The notes beneath the pieces are model-generated. The model ran no database searches, had not been told where the DNA came from, and saw only the letters and a list, made by a program, of their open reading frames with translations. Shown one piece after another: positions 1 through 7,508 of a stretch of DNA of 12,317 bases. This DNA comes from CAZGTQ01 sp964528575 (GTDB lineage Bacteria; Planctomycetota; UBA1135; GCA-002686595). Position 1 is the first letter of the stretch; the number at the start of each line of letters is the position of its first letter. The position numbers and the translations under genes were made by a program. The stretch lies in contig CAZGTQ010000006.1 in NCBI GenBank assembly GCA_964528575.1, positions 1-12,317 on the forward strand, written 5' to 3'.

Positions 1-434
1 CGATCGAGGCGGGGATGCCGACCATGCTGGTGCAGGGCGCGCAGCCGCGTCTGTCCCCCGACCCCGAGGGTTCGCGGATCCTCTTCACGCGTCGCAACGA
101 GGACACCGGCTACTACCACATTTGGCTGATGGACGGAGCGACCGGGAAACTCGATCAGCTCACGAGCGGATCGAACAACAACGTCGATCCGGCGTGGTCT
201 CCGGACGGTCAATTCATCGTCTTCTCGAGTGATCGCGGCCAGACGTCAGAAGGTGTCCGGAACCTCGACGTCTGGCGTCTGGACCTGATGACCAACAGCC
301 TCCGGCGGCTCACCGACAACGCGTCCGTGGACGACAACGCCCGTTTCCTGGACGCTGACACGATCATGTTCCGCTCGAATCGCGGTCGTCAGTGGGACGT
401 GTGGTCCATGGAACTGACCGCGGACGACGCATAG
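1..434 (+). CDS. TolB-like / PD40 beta-propeller protein, C-terminal part (5' end outside window)
   Basis: The reading frame is open from the first complete codon (base 3) to TAG at 432-434, so the gene probably starts upstream. The ATG at base 15 would begin in the middle of a propeller and is unlikely to be the real start. The visible part holds about three WD40-like PD40 blades with the recurring pattern of an SPDG turn, then IxF, then xDIWxMD and a closing QLT or RLT. Examples are PRLSPD, IWLMDGATGKLDQLT, AWSPDGQFIVFSSDRG and DVWRLDL...LRRLTDN. This pattern is known from TolB (periplasmic, Tol-Pal system), from dipeptidyl-peptidase-like propellers and from many secreted propeller proteins. 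Nothing after the last blade suggests a peptidase domain. It cannot be named more exactly without the N-terminus. Codon choice looks less GC-saturated than in the genes to the right. It converges on the secreted-protein gene at 705-1631. Confidence 0.8.
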   Translation, partial: IEAGMPTMLVQGAQPRLSPDPEGSRILFTRRNEDTGYYHIWLMDGATGKLDQLTSGSNNNVDPAWSPDGQFIVFSSDRGQTSEGVRNLDVWRLDLMTNSLRRLTDNASVDDNARFLDADTIMFRSNRGRQWDVWSMELTADDA

Positions 435-704
435 CCCGACCTCGCGCGAAGTGTTGGGCGCGTCGACCCGGCGGGCCCCGGCACGACCCACTAGAGGCCG
501 TGTCGCTCATGAAGCTTCGCCGGGTGGTCGTACGTGTCGCCAGGTCCCGAGTACGCCCCGCGGGCGCCGCTCAGACGCGCCGCGCCCGAGGTCTGGGGGC
601 TCGGGCAAGGATGCAAAGCGCATCGTTCCCAGAGGAGCGGCTCTGTGGGAGCGAGAGGCGCTCGACGAGGCCGGTGTACCGTGTACCGCGCGGGCGCCCG
701 CCGC
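435..704. other. Gene-free region between convergent genes
   Basis: No reading frame here looks like a protein; the overlapping frames give arginine-rich, low-complexity translations typical of GC-rich shadow frames. The stretch holds two adjacent hairpins (610-624 and 627-650). Next to the stop codon of the minus-strand gene are a short direct repeat (GTGTACC twice, 674-687) and a 12-base perfect palindrome GCGGGCGCCCGC (690-701). Its likely role is transcription termination for both flanking genes. Confidence 0.5.
610..650. terminator. Candidate bidirectional terminator: two adjacent hairpins
   Basis: GATGC (610-614) and GCATC (620-624) pair across a 5-base loop. TCCCAGAG (627-634) pairs with CTCT (641-644) and GGGA (647-650), with a 2-base bulge at 645-646. 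They lie between two genes that point at each other, where both transcripts must end. Neither side has a clear T tract, so this is not a textbook intrinsic terminator. The call rests on position and pairing only. Confidence 0.3.
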
Positions 705-1631
705 TTACGGCAGCATCTGGATCGCGACCGCGTTGCTCGCGAGCGTGATCAAGGGCACCGGGGTCGGCGCGACGACGACGTACGCGTGGTCGAACGTCAG
801 GCCGACCAGGTTCGGCGTCGACGCCGGCGGGACGGTGAAGCTCGCCGTCGCGCGGCCCTGGGCGTCGAGGAGCGCGAACGAGCCTGCGAGCGGCGGTGCG
901 TTCGGGCTCTGGAGCGTGTACAGCGTGTACGCGTCGACGTTGAGCGGGATCAGCATGCCGCCGACGGGCGTGCCGGGGCTCGTGCCGCTGACGGAGCCGA
1001 GCAGCAGATAGGGATTGCCCGCGTTCGCCACGTCGGCGTCGAGGCTGAAGCCGACGGTGCCGCCCGCGCTCACCGAGATCTGGTCGCCGTTCGCGACGAG
1101 CGGCGCGTCGTTGCGGTAGAAGTGCAGGTCGTCGACGAACGCCTGCAGGTCGTTCGCTCCGTCGCGGATCACGACGCGGTCGAACTGCGTGTCCGAGACG
1201 ATGCCGCCGAAGCCGAGCGTGCTGGGTGTGCCGAGCGGGTTCGAGATCGCGAGGAGCACGGCACCCGCGTAGATCTCGAACTGCACCGGGACGGCGTAGT
1301 CGGCTGCGACGGCGAGCTGCGGCTCGTCGAACGTGATCTCGATCCGGCCGGTGCCGTCGAGCCCGCAGCCGTCCGACAGGAACGAATAGCAGGACACGAC
1401 GTCGTTGCCGTCGGTGAACTGCACCCCCTGCGCGGCGTACTCCCCGGCGATCGTCGTGCCTTCGGGGAACTCCGTGAACCCCACGGTTTGGAAGGCAGCG
1501 TTGCCGATCGCGGCCTCCCACGCTCCCATGGACGTGAGCTCGGTCAGATTGGCGCCTTGGAACGCGTGGAGGGCCGTGCCGGCCTGGACGGCGAAGAGCA
1601 CGACGGCGAGCGAGCGAGCGACGGGCTTCAT
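705..1631 (-). CDS. Secreted protein of unknown function, two putative beta-rich domains
   Basis: The protein has 308 residues. ATG at 1631-1629 is chosen because GAGAGG lies 5 bases before it and it begins a good signal peptide: MKPVAR, a hydrophobic stretch at about 7-20, and a likely cleavage after LHA (residue 23). The mature part looks like two beta-rich domains. Residues about 48-172 carry TTIAGEYAAQGVQF and FDRVVIRDGANDLQAFVDDLHF, a layout seen in jelly-roll modules of secreted and surface proteins. Cys81 and Cys89 are close enough for a disulfide. Residues about 180-308 carry GNPYLLLGSVSG, LLDAQGRATASFTVPP and a C-terminal ASNAVAIQMLP. From memory, similar modules end many secreted proteins of some high-GC Planctomycetota. 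There is no PEP-CTERM or LPXTG anchor and no catalytic motif. It follows the efflux operon on the same strand after 92 bases and has its own -10-like element, so it is probably an independent gene. Function unknown. Confidence 0.85.
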   Translation of the reverse strand: MKPVARSLAVVLFAVQAGTALHAFQGANLTELTSMGAWEAAIGNAAFQTVGFTEFPEGTTIAGEYAAQGVQFTDGNDVVSCYSFLSDGCGLDGTGRIEITFDEPQLAVAADYAVPVQFEIYAGAVLLAISNPLGTPSTLGFGGIVSDTQFDRVVIRDGANDLQAFVDDLHFYRNDAPLVANGDQISVSAGGTVGFSLDADVANAGNPYLLLGSVSGTSPGTPVGGMLIPLNVDAYTLYTLQSPNAPPLAGSFALLDAQGRATASFTVPPASTPNLVGLTFDHAYVVVAPTPVPLITLASNAVAIQMLP

Positions 1632-1674
1632 CGGGGCCTCTCGAAGCTGGTCGGGAAAGGGAACCGGTCCATCC

Positions 1675-1680
1675 ATTATC
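1675..1680 (-). promoter_or_regulatory. Candidate -10 element for the secreted-protein gene
   Basis: On the minus strand this reads GATAAT, five of six matches to TATAAT, and is AT-rich against a very GC-rich background. A start about 7 bases downstream would give a leader of roughly 36 bases before the ATG at 1631. No convincing -35 box is seen at 16-18 bases. The 92-base gap (1632-1723) shows no clear terminator for the efflux operon, so read-through is also possible. Confidence 0.4.
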
Positions 1681-1723
1681 CCTGCGCCGGCCCGCGTCAC
1701 GTTTCGCTTGCGTCTCGATTGGG

Positions 1724-4700
1724 TCAAGCGGTGCGGGCGAGCTCGCCTCGCCCGCCGTACAGCCAGCGGAAGGCGCGCGCGGCGTCGTCGAGGATCAGGT
1801 AGCCGCACGGGACGAGCACGAGCGAGACGGCCGTCGAGAGCAGGACGCCGAAGGCGAGCGCGACGGCCATCGGGACGAGGAACTGCGCCTGGACGCTGCG
1901 CTCGAGGATCAGCGGCGTCAGGCCGGCGAACGTCGTCAGCGAGGTCAGGACGATCGGGCGGAAGCGCGCCAGGCCGGCCCTGTGCGCGGCGCCAGCGGCG
2001 GAATGGCCGTCGTCGCGGTGGCGGTTGACGTAGTCGACCAGGACGAGGCTGTCGTTGACGACGACGCCCATCAGCGCCGCGATGCCGAGCAGCGAGAGGC
2101 TCGAGAGGTCGAGGCCGAGCAGCGCGTGGCCCCAGATCGCGCCGACGATGCCGAACGGGATCGCGGTCATCACGATCAGCGGCTGGACGTACGAGCGCAG
2201 CGGGATCGCCATGAGCGCGTAGATCGCGAAGAGCGCGAGCGCGTACGAGCGCAGCATCGTGGAGATGAATTCGCGCTGGTCGGACGCCTGGCCCTCGCGC
2301 GTCGCGCTCACGCCGCGGTGGCGCGCGAGGATGCCGGGGAGCGCCTGCTCCTCGAACTCGTCGAGGATCTCGTTCGGGTTCGCGACCGTCAGGTCCACGT
2401 CGGCGGTCACGCGCACCGTGCGCGCGCGGTCCGAGCGCGCGATCGTCGCGTAGCCGCGGCGCGACTCGACGCTCGCGACCTCGGAGAACGGATAGGCCGC
2501 GCCGCTTGCGCCGCGCACGCGCATCCGCTCGACGCCGTAGAGCGAGCCGCGATCCGCCTCGGGATAGCGCACCATCACCTTGACGTCGTCGCGGCCGCGC
2601 TGCATCCGCTGCGCTTCCTCGCCGTAGAAGCCCTGGCGCACCTGGCGGGCGAGGTCGCGCCGCGTGATGCCCGCCGCCTCGGCCTCGGGCAGCACGTCGA
2701 GCACGAGCTCCTCCTTGCCGCCGCGGAACGAGTCCGCCACGTCGAAGACGCCCGGGTAGCGCGCGAGCTCGGCCTTCGCGTCCGCCGCGGCCGCGCGCAG
2801 CGCGTCGACGTCCCCCCCCGCGAGCAAGAAGTCGATCGGCTTGCCCGCCGACATGACCGCCGCGCTGAAGCGCAGGTCGACCGCGCCCGCGATCGGGCCG
2901 CACAGCTCGCGCCAGCGGTTCGCGAGCGCCGTCGCCGTCGTCTTGCGCTGCTCCGCCGGGTAGAGCTCGAGCACGACCTCGCCGAGCTGTGCGCCGGTGA
3001 TCCGCGCGCCGCCGGTCTGCGTCATCTGCTGCTGCGCGAGGTACGGCTGCTCGCCGACCGAAGCCATCACGTAGCGCACGACGTCGCGGTCGCCCGCCGC
3101 CTCGAGCTCGCCGACGAGCGCGCGCGCCGCCTCCTCGATGCGCTCGATCGCGGCCGCCGTCGTGCGCGCGGATGTGCCCTGCGGCATCGTGAGCTGCGCC
3201 GCGACGACGTCGCCCTCGATGTCGGGGAAGAAGACGTACTGGACGCGGCCGCTCGCGATCGCGCCGCCGGTGACGAGGAGCGCGCCGACCGCGATCGCGA
3301 CGGTCACGTAGCGCCACGCGAGCGCGGCCTCGAGCAGCGGCCGGTAGACGCGCTCGGCCACGAAGCGCAGGCCGCGCACGCAAACGCCCTGCGCGAGGAC
3401 CCAGGCCTTGAACGGCCAGACGCGCGCCAGGCGGTCGCCGAGCTTGCCCTCGTGCGAGAGGTGCGCGGGCAGCACGAGCTGCGACTCGACGAGCGAGAAG
3501 AGCAGCGCGGGGATCACCGCCAGGGGCACCACCGCGAAGAACTTCCCGATCGAGCCGGGCAGGAAGATCATCGGCACGAAGGCGGCGACGGTGGTCAGCA
3601 CGGCGAAGACGACCGGCACCGCGACAGAGCGCACGCCGCGCACCGCGCCCGCGACGCCCGCGTTCCCGCGCTCGTGCTCGTGGTGCACGCTCTCGCCGAC
3701 GACGATCGCGTCGTCGACGACGATGCCGAGCACGAGGATGAACGCGAACAGCGAGAGCATGTTGATCGACTGGTCGAACCACGGCATCACGAGCAGCGCG
3801 CCGAGGAACGAGATCGGGATGCCGAGCGTGACCCAGACCGCGAGCCGGAAGCGCAGGAACAGCGCGAGGATCGCGAACACGAGGAAGAGGCCCTGGAGCC
3901 CGTTCTTGACGAGCAGGTCGAGCCGCCCCTGGAGCCAGCGCGACGCGTCCTGCCACGTGTCGATCGACACGCCGGCCGGCAGCTCGGCGCGGAAGTCCCG
4001 GACGAAGCCGCGCACCGCCGCCGCGACGTCGAGCGCGTTCTCCTCGCCGACGCGGAACACCTGCACGACGACCGTCGGCTCGCCCCCGAAGCGCGCGGAC
4101 TGGTCCGTGTCGGCGAACCCGTCGACGACGGTCGCGACGTCGCCGACCCGCACGCGCGAGCCGTCCGGCTGCGCGCGCAACACGAGCTCCTCGAAGTCCG
4201 CGCCCGCGTACGCTTGCGCGTCCGTGCGCAAGAGGATCTCGCCGCGGCCGCTCTTGATCGAGCCGCCCGACAGGTCGATCGACGACGCGCGCACCGCCTG
4301 CGTGAGCTCGTCGAACGTCAGCCCGTAGCGCTCGAGCGCGAGCTCGCTGACCTCGATCGAGACCTCGTACGGCCGCGCTCCCGCGAGCTCGACCTGGCTG
4401 ATGCCGTCGAGCGCGTTGATGCGGTCGCGCACGCGCTCGCCGAGCTCCTTCAGCGTCCGCTCGGGCACGTGCCCGTGGAGCGCGACGTTGACCACCTGGT
4501 TGCGCAGCAGCGCTTCCTCGATCACCGGGCTCTCGGCGTCCTCGGGGAAGCTCTCGATCGCGTCGACGCGCGTCTTCACGTCGTCGAGCACGCGCCGCGC
4601 GTCGACGCCGGCGTGCAGCTCGATGCGCACCATGCCGGCGCCTTCGTTCGCGGTCGAGGTGACGCGCTTCACGCCTTCGATCGAGTGCACCTCCTCCTCG

Positions 4701-4903
4701 ATCTTGATGCACACGCCCTCCTCGATCTCCTCGGGCGAGGCGCCGGGGTGCACGACCGACACGGTGATCGTGTCGAGCGAGAAGCTCGGGAAGAGCTCCA
4801 TCTTGATCGTGAGCGCCGACACGAGGCCGCCGAACACGAGCGCGAGCATCAGGAGGTTCGCCGCGACCGGGTTGCGCGCGAACCAGTCGACGAACGTCCT
4901 CAC
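1724..4903 (-). CDS. RND (AcrB-type) efflux transporter permease
   Basis: The inner-membrane pump has 1059 residues, close to the usual 1030-1050 of the family. It drives export by proton antiport and works with the membrane-fusion protein and outer-membrane factor encoded just upstream. TM1 is at about 12-31 and is followed by a large periplasmic loop to about 335. TM2-6 span about 335-480. A second periplasmic loop runs from about 555 to 880, and TM8-12 from about 885 to 1038. TM4 has the VVDDAIVVGE motif, with Asp397 and Asp398 matching the proton-relay pair of AcrB. In TM10 the AcrB lysine position appears to be Asn950 (GVVVNDSLVLVDYVN). The GTG start at 4903 is chosen because GGAGG lies 7 bases before it and it overlaps the fusion-protein stop by GTGA. 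The gene has an unbroken run of eight G at 2812-2819 (codons 696-698). Substrate is not predictable from sequence. Confidence 0.95.
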   Translation of the reverse strand: MRTFVDWFARNPVAANLLMLALVFGGLVSALTIKMELFPSFSLDTITVSVVHPGASPEEIEEGVCIKIEEEVHSIEGVKRVTSTANEGAGMVRIELHAGVDARRVLDDVKTRVDAIESFPEDAESPVIEEALLRNQVVNVALHGHVPERTLKELGERVRDRINALDGISQVELAGARPYEVSIEVSELALERYGLTFDELTQAVRASSIDLSGGSIKSGRGEILLRTDAQAYAGADFEELVLRAQPDGSRVRVGDVATVVDGFADTDQSARFGGEPTVVVQVFRVGEENALDVAAAVRGFVRDFRAELPAGVSIDTWQDASRWLQGRLDLLVKNGLQGLFLVFAILALFLRFRLAVWVTLGIPISFLGALLVMPWFDQSINMLSLFAFILVLGIVVDDAIVVGESVHHEHERGNAGVAGAVRGVRSVAVPVVFAVLTTVAAFVPMIFLPGSIGKFFAVVPLAVIPALLFSLVESQLVLPAHLSHEGKLGDRLARVWPFKAWVLAQGVCVRGLRFVAERVYRPLLEAALAWRYVTVAIAVGALLVTGGAIASGRVQYVFFPDIEGDVVAAQLTMPQGTSARTTAAAIERIEEAARALVGELEAAGDRDVVRYVMASVGEQPYLAQQQMTQTGGARITGAQLGEVVLELYPAEQRKTTATALANRWRELCGPIAGAVDLRFSAAVMSAGKPIDFLLAGGDVDALRAAAADAKAELARYPGVFDVADSFRGGKEELVLDVLPEAEAAGITRRDLARQVRQGFYGEEAQRMQRGRDDVKVMVRYPEADRGSLYGVERMRVRGASGAAYPFSEVASVESRRGYATIARSDRARTVRVTADVDLTVANPNEILDEFEEQALPGILARHRGVSATREGQASDQREFISTMLRSYALALFAIYALMAIPLRSYVQPLIVMTAIPFGIVGAIWGHALLGLDLSSLSLLGIAALMGVVVNDSLVLVDYVNRHRDDGHSAAGAAHRAGLARFRPIVLTSLTTFAGLTPLILERSVQAQFLVPMAVALAFGVLLSTAVSLVLVPCGYLILDDAARAFRWLYGGRGELARTA

Positions 4904-6078
4904 CGCGGGTCCTCCGCCCGCAACTGCATGCCCTCGATCGGCAGCTCGAGCGGCGAGACGACGAGCGCGTCGCCCTCCTCGAGCCCCGCGCTCACGACGA
5001 CCTCGTCGCGGCTCGCCTGCGCGACCTCGACGGTGCGGATCGCGAGCCGCCGCTCGGCGTCGAGCAGGAACGCGCGCGAGCCGGCGCGCAGCGCCTCGCG
5101 CGGCACGACGAACGCGCGCTCGAGCGTGCGCCCCTCGATCGTCGCGTCGACGAACAGCCCAGCGAGCAACGGCGGCTGCCCGCCTTCCTCGGCCCGCCCG
5201 TACGGGTCCTCGACGCGGGCGACGAGCGCGATCGAGCGCGTCCGCTCGTCGACCGCGCCCTCGACGCGCACGACGTGCCCGATCCACGTGCAGTCGCGCC
5301 CCGCGAAGCGCGCGCGCAGCTCGACGCGCGGTCCGCGAGCGCCGTCGCGGCGGCCGTTCGCGTCGAGCGGCAGGTCGAGGCGCGCGAGGTCGTCGTCGGC
5401 GACCGGCAGGCGCACTTCGGCGTAGTCGACCGCGTACACCGTCGCGAGCCGCGTCCCGACCGTCACGTACTGGCCGACGTCGACGTGACGCTCGCGCACG
5501 CGGCCGGGGTACGGCGCGACCACGCGCGTGCGCTCGACGTCGCGCTCGGCCTTCGCGAGGTGTGCGCGGGCTGCGGCGAGCTCGGCGCGCGCCTCGGCGA
5601 CCTGCGGCTCGCGCAGCACGAGCGGGCTCGGATCGCCGTCCGCCCCGACCGTACGCCAGTCGGCGGCCGCGACCTCGGCGTCGGCGAGCCCCTGCGCGAG
5701 CTGCGTCTCGGCCCGCGCGATGCGCGCCTGGGCCTCGGCGACCGCGGCCGCGTAATCGGTGCCGTCGAGCGCGAGGAGGAGCTCGCCGCGGTCGAAGAAG
5801 CCGCCGCTGGCGAGCGCGGGCGCGACCTCGACGACGCGCGCCGCGACCTCGCTCGCGAGCACGGTCTGGGTGCGCGGCTGGACGACGCCCTGCGCGCCGA
5901 CCTGCAGACCCACCGAGGTCGGCCGGACCTCGACCGTGCGCACGAGCGGGACGACGCGCTCGGGCGCGACCGGCACGGGCTTCACGCGCCCCTCCATCAG
6001 CGCCTTCGTCGCGATCCAGCACAGCGCGAGCACGACCACGGGGAGCACGACCTGGAGGACGCGGCGCATCGATCTCAT
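4900..6078 (-). CDS. Periplasmic membrane-fusion (adaptor) protein of RND efflux pump
   Basis: The protein has 392 residues and follows the HlyD/AcrA layout. One N-terminal hydrophobic anchor lies at about 7-23; Cys20 follows Leu-Ala-Leu, which is not a normal lipobox, so it is probably membrane-anchored and not a lipoprotein. A first lipoyl-like half sits at about 62-107 (GVVQPRTQTVLASEVAARVVEV...GELLLALDGTDY). An Ala/Glu/Arg-rich coiled-coil hairpin runs about 108-185, and the second lipoyl half at 186-213 (VVAPYPGRVRERHVDVGQYV). Beta-barrel and membrane-proximal domains follow to residue 392 (LFVDATIEG, RAFVVPREALR, GLEEGDALVVSPL). It bridges the permease and the outer-membrane channel. 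The ATG at 6078 overlaps the channel gene stop by ATGA; a second in-frame ATG 9 bases further on is a possible alternative. The Shine-Dalgarno match is weak (a G run 9 bases upstream), consistent with translational coupling. Confidence 0.93.
   Translation of the reverse strand: MRSMRRVLQVVLPVVVLALCWIATKALMEGRVKPVPVAPERVVPLVRTVEVRPTSVGLQVGAQGVVQPRTQTVLASEVAARVVEVAPALASGGFFDRGELLLALDGTDYAAAVAEAQARIARAETQLAQGLADAEVAAADWRTVGADGDPSPLVLREPQVAEARAELAAARAHLAKAERDVERTRVVAPYPGRVRERHVDVGQYVTVGTRLATVYAVDYAEVRLPVADDDLARLDLPLDANGRRDGARGPRVELRARFAGRDCTWIGHVVRVEGAVDERTRSIALVARVEDPYGRAEEGGQPPLLAGLFVDATIEGRTLERAFVVPREALRAGSRAFLLDAERRLAIRTVEVAQASRDEVVVSAGLEEGDALVVSPLELPIEGMQLRAEDPR
4911..4915 (-). promoter_or_regulatory. 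Ribosome binding site fixing the GTG start of the permease
   Basis: The minus strand reads GGAGG here, 7 bases before the GTG at 4903-4901 and inside the last codons of the fusion-protein gene. It supports the GTG start and the 4-base GTGA overlap. Confidence 0.7.
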
Positions 6079-7508
6079 GGCTCGAAACCCCCGCCCAGCG
6101 CGAGGTGCAGGTCGGCGCGCGCGGCGAGCCGGCGGCGCCGGACTTCGGTCAGCGCGCTCGCGGCGTCGAGCGCGCGTCGGTCGGCGACGAGCAGCTCGAG
6201 CACGTCGAGCCTGCCCGCGGCGAAGCGCTCCTCCGCGAGAGCGCGCGCGGCCTCGGACTCGTCGCGCGCGACGCGGGTCTGGTCCTCGAGCGCGACGAGC
6301 CGGCGTTCGGAGACGAGCGCGAGCTCGACCTCGCCGAGCGCGCCCAGAAGGGCGGACTCGAGCTCGGCGAGCGCGGCGGCGAGCTCCGCGTCCTGGCGCT
6401 CGATCGCGGCGCGCAGGCGGCCGCCCTGGAAGAGCGGCAGGACGATGCCGCCCGCGACGCTCCAGATCGAGAAGTCGGGCTCGACGAGGTCGGACGGCTC
6501 GTCGCCCGAGCGACCGACCAGGCCCGCGAGCGTCAGGCGCGGGTACAGGTCGGCGCGCGCGGCGTGCAGCCGCTCGTCCGCCGCGGCGACGCGCGCCTCG
6601 GCCGCCGCGAGGTCGGGGCGGCGCGCGATGAGCTCCCCCGGCGCGCCCGCGGGCGGCGCCGGCGGCGCGGGGGGCAGCCCGAGCGGAGCGTCGAGCGCGC
6701 CGGCCGGATAGCGGCCGAGCAGGAGCTCGAGCTGGCGCAGCGCGCGCTCGGCGGTCTCGGTGCGCGCCGTGACCTGGGCGCGCGCGCCGGCGAGCTCGGC
6801 CTCGGCGAGCTTCACGTCGAACGCGCTGGCGCGGCCGCGCCCGAAGCGCTCGCGCACGAGCGCGAGCGTGCGCTCGAAGCTCGCCTGCGCCTCGCCCGCG
6901 ACCGCGACGAGCTCGCGCCCGGCCTGCCACGCGAACCACGCCTTCGCGGTCTGCGCCGCGAGCGACTCGCGCGCCGCGCGGTCGTCGGCCGCCGCCGCGA
7001 GCGCATCGCGCTCGGCCGCGTTCGTCACCGCGGCCATGCGGCCCCAGACGTCGGCCTCCCACGACACGGCGAACGACACGCCCCACCGGGTCGACGTGCT
7101 CTCGAGCACGTCGGCGCCGCCCGGCACGGGCAGACCGACGAAGATCTGTTTCTGGCGCTGCGCGTCCGCCACGAGGATCGCGCTCGGGAAGCGTTCCGAG
7201 CCCGCGATCCGCGCCTGCGCCGCCGCCGCCGCGACGCGCGCCGCGCTCGCCCGCAGGTCCGGATTGGCGAGCAGCGCCTCCTCGACCGCCGCCCAGAGCG
7301 CGGGCGCGTCGTAGCTGCGCCACCAGACGCCGTCGGCGAGCGGACCGCTCGTGCCGCCCGCGGTCCAGTCGGTCGGCAGCGCGACGTCGGGCGCCGGCGG
7401 CTCGTCGTGCGGCAGCACGCTGCAGCCCGCGACCGCGAGCGCGAGCAGCGCGACCCGGGAAGCGAGCGCGAGCAGCGCGACTTCGAAACGGCGAAGCGCG
7501 CTCGTCAC
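6075..7508 (-). CDS. Outer-membrane efflux lipoprotein (TolC/NodT family)
   Basis: The protein has 477 residues, typical for NodT/OprM-type outer-membrane factors. The N-terminus is a lipoprotein signal: basic VTSALRR (first residue formylmethionine), a hydrophobic core, then LAVAGC with Cys29 as the lipid-modified residue. The rest shows the two-fold repeat of the family. Repeat 1 has WWRSYDAPALWAAVEEALLANPDLRASAARV, then SWEADVWGRM and long Ala-rich helices to about 270. Repeat 2 begins at LIARRPDLAAAEARVAAADERLHAARADLYPRL (293-325) and includes GGIVLPLFQGGRLRAAIERQDAEL and EERFAAGRLDVLELLVADRRALDAAS. It is expected to form the outer-membrane beta-barrel and periplasmic tunnel of the pump. 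The start is the GTG at 7508, supported by AGGAG 5 bases upstream, by the signal peptide and by the GTGA overlap with the repressor gene. Longer upstream extensions of the frame are Arg-rich shadow. Confidence 0.93.
   Translation of the reverse strand: MTSALRRFEVALLALASRVALLALAVAGCSVLPHDEPPAPDVALPTDWTAGGTSGPLADGVWWRSYDAPALWAAVEEALLANPDLRASAARVAAAAAQARIAGSERFPSAILVADAQRQKQIFVGLPVPGGADVLESTSTRWGVSFAVSWEADVWGRMAAVTNAAERDALAAAADDRAARESLAAQTAKAWFAWQAGRELVAVAGEAQASFERTLALVRERFGRGRASAFDVKLAEAELAGARAQVTARTETAERALRQLELLLGRYPAGALDAPLGLPPAPPAPPAGAPGELIARRPDLAAAEARVAAADERLHAARADLYPRLTLAGLVGRSGDEPSDLVEPDFSIWSVAGGIVLPLFQGGRLRAAIERQDAELAAALAELESALLGALGEVELALVSERRLVALEDQTRVARDESEAARALAEERFAAGRLDVLELLVADRRALDAASALTEVRRRRLAARADLHLALGGGFEP

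Noticed and set aside
690..701. 12-base palindrome GCGGGCGCCCGC as a terminator or regulatory site
   Set aside because: Short self-complementary G/C runs are expected by chance at this base composition, and the loop geometry allows only a 4-pair stem.
705..4712. One 1335-codon minus-strand frame that would fuse the secreted protein to a long N-terminal extension
   Set aside because: Only the last 308 codons look like protein. They begin with a signal peptide and ribosome site at 1631, while the rest is an out-of-frame reading of the permease gene.
1982..5425. Very long + strand reading frame (1147 codons) opposite the permease and fusion-protein genes
   Set aside because: Its translation is Arg/Asp/Glu/His/Ala low-complexity with no domain, and it is antisense to well-recognised RND proteins. 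It is a shadow frame due to GC-biased third codon positions.
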